From the NCBI GenBank assembly GCA_015259035.1, contig JABZHC010000049.1, positions 1 to 5,450 of the forward strand: 5,450 bases of DNA, read 5' to 3'. The DNA comes from Atopobium sp. (GTDB lineage Bacteria; Actinomycetota; Coriobacteriia; Coriobacteriales; Atopobiaceae). The position numbers were made by a program, and so were the translations under genes. Position 1 is the stretch's first letter; the number at the start of each line of letters is the position of its first letter. Shown piece after piece: positions 1-5,450 of the stretch. Below the pieces are notes generated by a model, which saw only the letters and a program-made list of their open reading frames with translations, did no database searches and was not told the DNA's origin.

Positions 1-139
1 ACCCAGCAATGGCACAGTGCGTTAGAGAGAATATAAAACAGCATGTAGTCACTATTGTGAGCACAAAACCTCTAAGCTCTCTTCAGCTACCGCCTACCGA
101 ATAATGAGGCTTACCCCCTGTAGCAATACTTAAATATTT
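1..139. other. left-edge region with two undecided edge frames, otherwise no gene
   Basis: No complete gene is seen. On the plus strand the frame starting at base 3 stays open to a TAA at 102-104 and could be the last 33 codons of a gene entering from the left (it ends ...SLQLPPTE). On the minus strand a GTG at 64-62, with AGAGG four bases upstream, opens a frame that runs off the left edge and reads MLTIVTTCCFIFSLTHCAIA, hydrophobic like a first membrane helix. The two overlap, so at most one is likely real, and the sequence does not settle which. A run of five C at 114-118 could pair with the G run at 159-163 or with the small-ORF Shine-Dalgarno at 292-296. I saw no convincing sigma-70 promoter for either strand, only AT-rich sequence around 130-150. 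Confidence 0.3.
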
Positions 140-286
140 GATATCTTTAAACATACTTGGGGGAGATATTTTCTGTCTGAGCCATCTAGCTTGTATTGCG
201 ACTACAAGCTGGGAAAGTAAGGATCTAAGGAGTGAGGCATTCCTTACGGCACAGTAAAGAAAAATCTGTAAAGACAGAGAATATCT
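140..286 (+). ncRNA. candidate structured 5' leader RNA with competing helices
   Basis: Bases 164-178 pair with 272-286 over 15 consecutive positions, 14 Watson-Crick and one G-U (171/279). Inside this closing helix lie a hairpin at 185-195/203-213 (8 perfect pairs, 188-195/203-210, extended by t187-g211, c186-g212 and t185-g213) and a second at 226-233/239-246 with a 5-base loop. Alternatives exclude these folds: 141-146 pairs with 164-169, 217-223 pairs perfectly with 241-247, and 265-269 pairs with 274-278. The wobble pairs become A-C mismatches on the other strand, so the plus strand is the likelier RNA. The element ends 4 nt before the Shine-Dalgarno at 291. This arrangement fits a riboswitch-like or attenuating leader, but no U tract follows a hairpin, and I recognise no known family: the purine, TPP, SAM, FMN and T-box signatures are absent. 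An independent small RNA or a mobile-element inverted repeat is also possible. Confidence 0.42.
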
Positions 287-290
287 AATT

Positions 291-298
291 GAGGGGAG
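291..298 (+). promoter_or_regulatory. strong Shine-Dalgarno of the small ORF
   Basis: GAGGGGAG lies five bases before the ATG at 304. It is the strongest ribosome binding site in the left part of the window and does not serve the ADP-ribosylglycohydrolase start directly, because that start is about 100 nt downstream. Its AGGGG core could be masked by CCCCT at 115-119 if the transcript begins upstream of that point. Confidence 0.5.
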
Positions 299-303
299 CA
301 ATC

Positions 304-399
304 ATGGCATGCTGCTATGAGAAGCTTATCTCTGCAGGTAACAAAAGTCTCTGCAGAGCCAAAACATCACATTCTTCTGGCATGAAGAAGCGTGAGTAA
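304..399 (+). CDS. small ORF, 31 aa, possible leader peptide coupled to the downstream gene
   Basis: ATG at 304 follows GAGGGGAG with five-base spacing, and the frame ends with TAA at 397-399. It begins MACCYEKLISAG and ends GMKKRE, with three Cys and a basic C terminus, and has no membrane segment or recognisable domain. An in-frame TAA at 286 limits upstream extension. The stop is one base before the ATG at 401 of the ADP-ribosylglycohydrolase gene, an arrangement typical of translational coupling, and the downstream gene lacks a good Shine-Dalgarno of its own. The peptide may matter only because translating it opens the hairpin at 330-358 and delivers ribosomes to the next start. I do not recognise the sequence, and a chance ORF remains possible; the strong ribosome site and tight junction are the only support. 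Confidence 0.42.
   Translation: MACCYEKLISAGNKSLCRAKTSHSSGMKKRE
330..358 (+). repeat. hairpin built from two PstI-like repeats inside the small ORF
   Basis: TCTCTGCAG occurs at 329-337 and again at 348-356, a 9-base direct repeat with a 19-base period. The second copy lies in the 10-base palindrome CTCTGCAGAG (349-358). As RNA, 330-337 pairs perfectly with 351-358 (8 pairs, 13-base loop). No U tract follows, so it is not an intrinsic terminator. It lies wholly inside the small ORF, so translating ribosomes would melt it. As DNA, two palindromes 19 bp apart could alternatively be a paired operator. Confidence 0.4.
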
Positions 400-400
400 C

Positions 401-1435
401 ATGAACACGGCAAGAAAAATTAAACTCTACAGGATGCTTACGGCCCTTGCCTATGGCGACGCCTATGGCATGCCAACAGAGATGATGTCACCACACCAAA
501 TTGATTTTGCATTTCCTGATGGAGTTCAAAGTCTTTCAAGTCCACCTAAAAATGACTTTTTTGGAAGACCTTTTACCGCAGGTCAAACTACAGATGATAC
601 CGCAAACGCAATCATTTTGACTAAAAATATCATTGATAACCAGGGAGTTTTTAACCAATCCCGCTACTTTGATGCGCTAGAAAATTATGTGGCAACAGAG
701 CCAAACGCTGCTCAGGTAGTTGGCCCTTCCACAAGAGCTGCGTTAGCTAATCGACTTTCTGGCCACTCGCTTAAAACATGCAGTCGCCTTGGAACCACTA
801 ACGGATGCGCCATGAAATGTGCGCCGCTGGCTTCAATTGTGAGCTGGAAAGACAAGCATGCGCTCATTAACAGTGTTACTGAGCTTGCGCTTCCCACGCA
901 CGGAACCAACGTAGCCATTATGGGTGCAGCAATGATTGTGGCCGCCATAAGCAGAGGTCTTTCTGAAAACTCGTTTACGGTTGAGGATGCTCTTGAAACT
1001 GCTTTAAGTTATGGACACCGAGCTCTCTACACAAAAATTGGTACACAAATGCCTATGCCTAGCATGTATCAAAAGTGCATCATGGCATTGGAATTCTGCG
1101 AGGGTGCCAAAAACCTTGAGGATCCCCTAGCAGCATCAAGAGACATCTACGACTACTGTGGCTGTGGTTACGAAACCATAGAGACCATCCCTGCAGTTCT
1201 TGCAGTGGTAAAGCTCTCACAAGGAAAAGTCTCTAAAGCAGCGAGAATAGCTGCAGAGATGGGTGGAGATACAGATACCATTGGATCTATTGCCTGCGCT
1301 ATTTGCTCTCAGATTTACTATGACGTTTTGCCTGATGAAATACGTCTGCTTGAGCGCGTCAATGGATACCAGTTTGAAAAACTTGCAAACGATTTGGAAA
1401 ACGCCACTTCCCTACCGTATGATGTAGCTATCTAG
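401..1435 (+). CDS. ADP-ribosylglycohydrolase (DraG/ARH) family protein
   Basis: This is a cytoplasmic enzyme of the ADP-ribosylglycohydrolase fold, an all-helical dinuclear-metal hydrolase family that removes ADP-ribose from proteins or small molecules. Numbered from the ATG at 401 (344 aa, normal for the family), it shows GDAYGMPTE at 19-27, the metal-site TDDT at 64-67, NGCAMK at 134-139, TH at 166-167, a GYETIETIPAVLAV helix near 256-269 and the second metal-site motif GGDTDT at 288-293. Both Asp-rich metal motifs are intact, so activity is expected, but family members differ in substrate and the target cannot be named. A GTG at 392 is in frame, but AAGAAG lies only one base before it. 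ATG 401, one base after the small-ORF stop, is preferred, and a TGA at 383 blocks further extension. The adenosine deaminase gene follows after 45 nt, suggesting a shared role in ribosylated purine turnover. Confidence 0.9.
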   Translation: MNTARKIKLYRMLTALAYGDAYGMPTEMMSPHQIDFAFPDGVQSLSSPPKNDFFGRPFTAGQTTDDTANAIILTKNIIDNQGVFNQSRYFDALENYVATEPNAAQVVGPSTRAALANRLSGHSLKTCSRLGTTNGCAMKCAPLASIVSWKDKHALINSVTELALPTHGTNVAIMGAAMIVAAISRGLSENSFTVEDALETALSYGHRALYTKIGTQMPMPSMYQKCIMALEFCEGAKNLEDPLAASRDIYDYCGCGYETIETIPAVLAVVKLSQGKVSKAARIAAEMGGDTDTIGSIACAICSQIYYDVLPDEIRLLERVNGYQFEKLANDLENATSLPYDVAI

Positions 1436-1470
1436 TTTGCGCTCTTTGCGCCATAGCATACGTTTCTTGT

Positions 1471-1476
1471 AGGAGG
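1471..1476 (+). promoter_or_regulatory. Shine-Dalgarno of the adenosine deaminase gene
   Basis: AGGAGG lies four bases before ATG 1481 and fixes that start. The 45-nt gap after the preceding gene holds this site and no visible promoter or terminator, which supports cotranscription. Confidence 0.8.
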
Positions 1477-1480
1477 CGCC

Positions 1481-2479
1481 ATGAGCTCCTGTGCTCTTAT
1501 CGATTTGCATGTTCATCTTGATGGATCAATCCCACTTCATGCCGCAGCTCAACTTGCAGCAGATGCGGGACTTGATTTCTCTTTGGCTGAACTCAAAGAA
1601 AAGATGCAAGTCCCAGCTCATTGCCAGGATCTTAACCAGTATCTTGCTACATTTGAGCTGCCGCTCAAGCTTATGCAGTCAGCACAAGGCATTCGTACGG
1701 TTGCAAAGGCATTTCACGAGCAACTTGACGCAGAGGGCATTCTCTACGCTGAACCCCGCTTTGCACCAGGAAGTCTTACTGCAGGAGGTCTTTCTCAGCA
1801 AGAAGTTCTTGAGGCTGCGCTTGCTGGTAGAGCTGACTTCTATGCAGAGCATCCACAGTCAGCGCTCCACACGGCATACATTATTTGCGCTATGCGTGGC
1901 ACAGGTGAAGAGCTTAAGCACAAAAATGAAGAGTCGATTGATCTAGCGGCAGCATACCTTGGAAATGGCGTCGTAGCAGCAGACTTAGCAGGAGCAGAAG
2001 CTCTCTTTGCCACAGAGAATTTCTCGTCTCTTTTTGCTGAAGCACAACGAAAAGACGTTCCTTTTACTATTCACGCGGGAGAAGCTGCTGGCCCAGAAAG
2101 CATCAAGGCCGCACTTCGACTTGGTGCGCAACGTATTGGCCACGGTGTTCGCTCCTTGGAGGACGCGGGTGTTATCCAGGACCTTAAAGCTGCAAATGTT
2201 GCGCTTGAGATTTGCCCTACCAGCAACCTTCAGACGCGCATCTTTGAGTCAATAGAGTGCTTCCCTCTTGAGCAACTGCTTGATGCTGGCCTGACGGTCA
2301 CTATCAACACGGATAACATGACTGTCTCCAACACTACCCTCTCGCGCGAGTTTGAGCTTTTGCAGCAGCGCTGCGGTCTAGACAAAAATACCGCGCGTGA
2401 GCTTGCTGAAAATGCTGCACGTGCGGTATTTAGTGATTCTAGCGAGAAGGACCGTCTACTTGCCCACCTTAGGCAATAG
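1481..2479 (+). CDS. add: adenosine deaminase
   Basis: Predicted to hydrolyse adenosine or deoxyadenosine to inosine or deoxyinosine plus ammonia, a cytoplasmic step of purine salvage. The 332-aa length is typical. The metallo-TIM-barrel signature is complete: DLHVHLDGS gives zinc ligands H10 and H12, TIHAGE supplies ligand H198 and catalytic E201, RIGHG supplies H221, and INTDN supplies zinc ligand D278. CPTSN (245-249) and the LYAEPRF strand (88-94) are also typical. Position 279 is Asn where the mammalian enzyme has a second Asp (the NTDD motif); NTDN followed by TVSNTTL resembles a variant I recall from other bacterial adenosine deaminases, so I do not read it as loss of function. It probably forms an operon with the preceding ADP-ribosylglycohydrolase-family gene. 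Its stop overlaps the convergent copA gene by 11 nt. Another aminohydrolase substrate, such as adenine or a modified adenosine, is less likely but not excluded. Confidence 0.93.
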   Translation: MSSCALIDLHVHLDGSIPLHAAAQLAADAGLDFSLAELKEKMQVPAHCQDLNQYLATFELPLKLMQSAQGIRTVAKAFHEQLDAEGILYAEPRFAPGSLTAGGLSQQEVLEAALAGRADFYAEHPQSALHTAYIICAMRGTGEELKHKNEESIDLAAAYLGNGVVAADLAGAEALFATENFSSLFAEAQRKDVPFTIHAGEAAGPESIKAALRLGAQRIGHGVRSLEDAGVIQDLKAANVALEICPTSNLQTRIFESIECFPLEQLLDAGLTVTINTDNMTVSNTTLSREFELLQQRCGLDKNTARELAENAARAVFSDSSEKDRLLAHLRQ

Positions 2480-2675
2480 TAGCCTCATATCCTGCCTGAA
2501 CAACAGCATCAACCAATGCGCTATCAGCGACATCAGAAGATAGCTCAACTACAGCGCTCTTCTCGTCAAGTGAAACGGTTGCCTTAGAGACACCCTTGAC
2601 AGCCTCAAGAGCCTGTGTAACGTGTGCAACACAGTGCTGGCAAGACATGCCCTCTACGTTTAGTTTCTTCTCCAT
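2469..2675 (-). CDS. copZ: possible free CopZ-like copper chaperone from an internal start in copA
   Basis: The last 68 codons of copA, beginning at the ATG for residue 800, form a complete stand-alone heavy-metal-associated domain starting MEKKLNVEGMSCQHC and ending QAGYEATIA. The length matches free CopZ proteins (about 68-69 aa). The copper-binding CxxC is C12/C15 in this numbering, within GMSCQHC. A perfect AAGGAGG lies 8 nt before the ATG, encoded by the Lys-Glu of the linker, so ribosomes could start here independently. The product would deliver Cu(I) to CopA or CsoR in the cytoplasm. The reading frame is open from the ATPase, so the domain is certainly made as the pump's tail; independent initiation is inferred from the ribosome site. 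E. coli copA also yields a pump and a free metal-binding domain from one gene, but by frameshifting near the N terminus. Confidence 0.55.
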   Translation of the reverse strand: MEKKLNVEGMSCQHCVAHVTQALEAVKGVSKATVSLDEKSAVVELSSDVADSALVDAVVQAGYEATIA

Positions 2676-5072
2676 ATAAGATTCCTCCTTCTGTGACGCG
2701 GATGCGTCGTTTGTGGACTTAGTTTGAACGTCAATGACTGGTTTTGTGTCATGAGCGTCTTGGCGAGTTGCTGAGCTGGTATTCTTTGGCTTCCAGGTAC
2801 GCAGGCGCAGTGCATTGCATACAACAAAGACTGACGAGAAGCCCATGGCAGCTGCACCGATCATAGGGTTCAGCGAAATGCCAAATGGATACAACAGGCC
2901 CATAGCAACAGGGATACAAATGGTGTTATAGAACAGAGCCCAGAACAGGTTCTCTTTGATGTTGGTCATAGTGGCACGAGAAAGCTCAATTGAAGTTGCA
3001 ACATCAGCTGGATCAGACTTCATCAAGACAATGTCGGCAGACTCAATGGCAACATCGGTACCTGCACCAATTGCAATTCCCACGTTTGCTCGAGCGAGTG
3101 CTGGAGCATCGTTGATGCCATCGCCAACCATGACAACATTTTCTCCAGAGTCCTGGAACTGCCTAATGTAGGACTCTTTTTGGCTTGGCAAGACGTCAGA
3201 AATAACCTGGTCAACGCCAAGCTCCTTACCAATGACGTTTGCCGTTGTTGCCTGATCTCCGGTAAGCATGACAGACTTAACACCCATAGCACGAAGACGA
3301 GCAATGGTAGACGCACTGGTTTGCTTAACCTTATCGGCTACAGCAATGACACCAAGAAGCTTACCCTCAAGTGCAAAGTACAGCGGTGTTTTTGCCTGTT
3401 CAGCTAGCTGCTGAGCCTGAGAAGTCAGCTCTTGTGTGCTGATGCCCTCCTGCTCCATAAGACGAGCGTTTCCTGCTACAAGGCGTTTCTCGCCAACCTT
3501 TGCCGTAAGGCCACCACCAGCAACCTGTGAGAACTCCTGTATGTCAACAAAGCTACCTGCAGACTCTCCAAGCTTCTCTTGAGCATACGTAACAATAGCC
3601 TGCGCAAGTGGATGCTCGCTCTTTTGCTCAAGCGCATATGCGTACTCAAGCAGCTGATCCTCGGAGGTACTATCTGCACAAAGAACATCAGTTACGCTTG
3701 GCTTGCCCTCAGTGAGCGTTCCCGTCTTATCAAGAACAACCACGGTTGCTCTAACCGCACCCTCAAGCGCCTCGGCGGACTTGACCAAAATGCCATTTGA
3801 AGCGCCCAGGCCGGTGCCCACCATAATGGCGGTAGGCGTTGCCAGACCAAGTGCGCAAGGGCAGGAAATAACCAGAACAGCAACAGCGTGCGAGAGAGCA
3901 ACCGCAAAGTCACCAGGAGCTACAAAAACAAACCATGCTGCAAACGTTACCAGCGCAATTCCAATGACAACAGGTACAAAGATACCAGCAATGCTGTCAG
4001 CAAGACGCTCAATAGGTGCTTTGGAGCTTGTTGCCTCATCAACCAGGCGAATGATGCCTGCAAGCGTTGTATCATCGCCAACAGCGGTGGCACGCATCTT
4101 AAACCAGCCGCCGGTAGATACCGTTGCGCCTGTCACGGAATCGCCAACGGTCTTACTTACAGGAACGGGCTCTCCGGTAATCGCGGACTCATCGACAGAT
4201 CCTTCTCCTTCGATGAGCTGGCCATCAACAGGAATCGACTGACCTGCCCTTACCACAAGCACGTCTCCCACCACAACGGTCTCTGCAGGAACTTCCTGTT
4301 CAACACCGTCTTTGACGAGAATAGCCGTCTTTGGAGCAAGGTTCATAAGTGCGCTAATTGCGCCTGTGGTATGACCCTTTGCGCGCGCCTCAAAGAACTT
4401 GCCCAGGGAAATCAGAGCAAGAATCACACCTGCGGTCTCAAAGTACATGCCGTGCATTGCTTGGTGAGCTGCAGCAATATCTCCTGCAATAAAAGCATTT
4501 GCCATCTGGTACAGGCTAACAACACTGTAAGCAAACGACGCTGCTGAACCCAGCGCAATGAGCGAATCCATATTAGGCGAGCCATGCAAAAACGCGCGGA
4601 ATCCGCCAATGAAATAGTGACGACAAATAAAGAGAATAGGAATGCAAAGCAAAAGCTCAGTAAGAGCCAAGTTCATCATGCCATTCATTCCAGAAACAGC
4701 AGATGGAACAGGTGCGCCTATCATCTCACCCATGGCAAGATAGAGCAGTGGAATGGCAAACGCCATTGAGGAAATAAGCTCGACTCTCTTCTGTTTTACC
4801 ACCTTTTCTGAAGCATCGGTAGCATCTGTCTTAGTAGCTGCAGCAGAATCTTTTTTGTCACTACGAGGTGTTGCCTCATAGCCTGCTTTGCTTACTGCGT
4901 CAGAAATCTGCTTGAGGGTATCTGGATTACCGTCATAATCAACTTCCATAGAATTTTTAAGCAGATTAACGCGTGCCTCAGAGACACCAGAGACAGAGTT
5001 TGCTGCCTTTTCCACGTGCGCAGAACAACTTGCGCATGTCATTCCTTGTACATCAAAAACTTTCTGATCCAT
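2469..5072 (-). CDS. copA: Cu(I)-exporting P1B-type ATPase with a C-terminal CopZ-like domain
   Basis: This membrane pump (867 aa) exports Cu(I) using ATP. In order: an N-terminal heavy-metal domain (GMTCASC, C13/C16), an acidic-basic linker at about 70-95, and eight predicted membrane helices near 98-115, 131-152, 168-188, 208-226, 362-384, 392-415, 708-728 and 734-755. The actuator TGE is at 299-301, CPC at 404-406, the phosphorylated Asp at D448 in DKTGTLT, the SEHP nucleotide-site His at H487, TGD at 604-606 and GDGIND at 650-655. YN (715-716) and MGFSS (743-747) are the extra Cu(I) signature of the P1B-1 class. Unusually, after the last helix a 40-residue Ser/Thr/Asp/Lys-rich linker (760-799) leads to a second complete heavy-metal domain (GMSCQHC, C811/C814). 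The start follows AAGGTGG, which overlaps the csoR stop 9 nt upstream, indicating one operon. Confidence 0.95.
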   Translation of the reverse strand: MDQKVFDVQGMTCASCSAHVEKAANSVSGVSEARVNLLKNSMEVDYDGNPDTLKQISDAVSKAGYEATPRSDKKDSAAATKTDATDASEKVVKQKRVELISSMAFAIPLLYLAMGEMIGAPVPSAVSGMNGMMNLALTELLLCIPILFICRHYFIGGFRAFLHGSPNMDSLIALGSAASFAYSVVSLYQMANAFIAGDIAAAHQAMHGMYFETAGVILALISLGKFFEARAKGHTTGAISALMNLAPKTAILVKDGVEQEVPAETVVVGDVLVVRAGQSIPVDGQLIEGEGSVDESAITGEPVPVSKTVGDSVTGATVSTGGWFKMRATAVGDDTTLAGIIRLVDEATSSKAPIERLADSIAGIFVPVVIGIALVTFAAWFVFVAPGDFAVALSHAVAVLVISCPCALGLATPTAIMVGTGLGASNGILVKSAEALEGAVRATVVVLDKTGTLTEGKPSVTDVLCADSTSEDQLLEYAYALEQKSEHPLAQAIVTYAQEKLGESAGSFVDIQEFSQVAGGGLTAKVGEKRLVAGNARLMEQEGISTQELTSQAQQLAEQAKTPLYFALEGKLLGVIAVADKVKQTSASTIARLRAMGVKSVMLTGDQATTANVIGKELGVDQVISDVLPSQKESYIRQFQDSGENVVMVGDGINDAPALARANVGIAIGAGTDVAIESADIVLMKSDPADVATSIELSRATMTNIKENLFWALFYNTICIPVAMGLLYPFGISLNPMIGAAAMGFSSVFVVCNALRLRTWKPKNTSSATRQDAHDTKPVIDVQTKSTNDASASQKEESYMEKKLNVEGMSCQHCVAHVTQALEAVKGVSKATVSLDEKSAVVELSSDVADSALVDAVVQAGYEATIA
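2684..2690 (-). promoter_or_regulatory. internal Shine-Dalgarno for the copZ-like start
   Basis: AAGGAGG on the minus strand sits 8 nt upstream of the in-frame ATG at 2675-2673. It is the longest match to the consensus near any start in this operon: the copA start has only AAGGTGG. Inside a coding gene such a site is either functional or a relic of a once separate copZ. Confidence 0.6.
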
Positions 5073-5076
5073 AACG

Positions 5077-5083
5077 CCACCTT
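5077..5083 (-). promoter_or_regulatory. Shine-Dalgarno of copA overlapping the csoR stop
   Basis: AAGGTGG, with its first two A bases inside the csoR TAA, lies four bases before the copA ATG. The overlap ties translation of copA to termination on csoR. Confidence 0.65.
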
Positions 5084-5405
5084 ACATAAAACGCTTAAAG
5101 AGGTCCATAACCTCATCAATAACTTCTGTATCACCCGACTGGATGCGGTCAACTACGCAAGACTCCAGATGATCCTGCATTACCTCTCTTGAGACGGCCT
5201 TAACCGCAGACTCAACTGCCGCAAGCTGAATAAGAATGTCTCCGCAATAACGATCCTCGTCAATCATTGTTTTAATGCCATTTAACTGGCCGATTGCACG
5301 GTTAATACGGCGAGAAACCCCACTTTTAAGTTCGCTTGAGCGAGGGGTTGCCTTGTGGTCACAATGACAGCATGTCTTTTGTGATTGGCCGTCTTTCTGA
5401 GCCAT
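5082..5405 (-). CDS. csoR: CsoR-family Cu(I)-sensing repressor
   Basis: A 107-aa all-helical DNA-binding repressor of the CsoR/RcnR family, which releases operator DNA when it binds Cu(I). The copper ligands of CsoR are present with the right spacing: C54 in DEDRYCGDIL, H79 in MQDHLESC and C83. The Cys-His-Cys set separates it from RcnR (His-rich) and from CstR-type persulfide sensors (two Cys, no His). The RRINRAIGQLNGIKTMI helix at 32-48 is the family's basic DNA-contact region. Before the fold lies an additional Cys/His cluster, CCHCDH at 12-17, which could bind metal but may be a disordered tail. The start has AGGAGG four bases upstream (5415-5410). The CsoR-like palindrome just upstream and copA 9 nt downstream make an autoregulated copper operon the expected arrangement. 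Confidence 0.93.
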   Translation of the reverse strand: MAQKDGQSQKTCCHCDHKATPRSSELKSGVSRRINRAIGQLNGIKTMIDEDRYCGDILIQLAAVESAVKAVSREVMQDHLESCVVDRIQSGDTEVIDEVMDLFKRFM

Positions 5406-5419
5406 CTGTCCTCCTTTTC

Positions 5420-5436
5420 ATACCCTAAGGGGGTAT
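5420..5436 (-). promoter_or_regulatory. CsoR-like operator with possible -10 element
   Basis: On the minus strand the site reads ATACCCCCTTAGGGTAT: perfect 6-base arms ATACCC/GGGTAT around five bases. It matches the general form of CsoR operators (TACCC-type arms with a GC core). It lies 4 nt upstream of the AAGGAGG-like ribosome site of csoR, where a bound repressor would block transcription. A possible -10 hexamer, TAATAC on the minus strand (5438-5433), overlaps its upstream edge; the matching -35 would lie beyond the window. Confidence 0.75.
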
Positions 5437-5450
5437 TAGTTTCTGTAAAC

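Noticed and set aside
113..129. Possible second CsoR operator (TACCCCCT as in the csoR site)
   Set aside because: Only one half-site matches; the other arm lacks GGGTA, so it is not a palindrome.
174..188. Shared 12-mer TCTGAGCCATCT here and at the start of csoR (near 5396-5407)
   Set aside because: One copy encodes the csoR N terminus and the other lies in the leader helix; there is no wider similarity, so chance is the simplest explanation.
140..286. Purine, TPP, M-box or T-box riboswitch
   Set aside because: GTGAGGC and CTGAGC stretches recall parts of M-box and TPP elements, but the remaining conserved cores are missing and no T-box GGTGG motif is present.
83..301. Minus-strand open frame of 72 codons beginning at a TTG
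   Set aside because: No ribosome site fits the TTG start, the product resembles no family I know, and the frame coincides with the inverted repeats at 140-286, whose pairing explains the sequence better.
2314..2319. Asn replacing the second Asp of the adenosine deaminase NTDD motif as a sign of changed function
   Set aside because: NTDN followed by TVSNTTL resembles a variant I recall from bacterial adenosine deaminases, and all zinc ligands and the catalytic Glu are intact.
3703..4547. Long plus-strand open frames opposite copA (about 180 and 220 codons)
   Set aside because: They lie opposite a strongly supported ATPase, are low-complexity or Cys/Asn-rich, and have no ribosome site or domain; they are antisense shadows.

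Overview
The window comes from a bacterial chromosome of moderate GC with strong purine-rich ribosome binding sites. A CsoR-type copper repressor directly in front of a Cu(I) P-type ATPase, together with the base composition, suggests a Gram-positive bacterium. A Coriobacteriia member (Atopobium/Lancefieldella/Olsenella-like) is my best guess from general resemblance; this is an inference, not a proven placement.

Left part (1-303) has no convincing complete gene. Two short open frames touch the left edge and neither can be decided. Positions 140-286 can fold into an elaborate plus-strand RNA: a 15-pair closing helix encloses two hairpins, and alternative pairings compete with it. It ends 4 nt before a strong Shine-Dalgarno sequence.

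That Shine-Dalgarno serves a 31-codon small ORF (304-399) whose stop lies one base before the best start of an ADP-ribosylglycohydrolase-family gene (401-1435). An adenosine deaminase gene (1481-2479) follows after 45 nt. These three form a probable plus-strand operon releasing or processing ribosylated purine compounds: the first enzyme cleaves ADP-ribosyl or related glycosidic bonds, the second deaminates adenosine to inosine.

Right part (2469-5450) is a minus-strand copper-homeostasis operon reading toward the purine genes. csoR (5082-5405) lies behind a palindromic CsoR-like operator (5420-5436). The Cu(I)-exporting ATPase gene copA (2469-5072) starts 9 nt after csoR. The ATPase carries one metal-binding domain at the N terminus and a second at its extreme C terminus. 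The last 68 codons correspond to a whole CopZ copper chaperone and are preceded, in frame inside copA, by a perfect AAGGAGG and an ATG at ideal spacing. One gene may therefore make both the pump with a tethered chaperone and a free chaperone. CsoR would sense Cu(I) and derepress, CopZ would carry Cu(I), and CopA would export it.

The two operons converge, and their stop codons overlap by 11 nt with no recognisable terminator between them.
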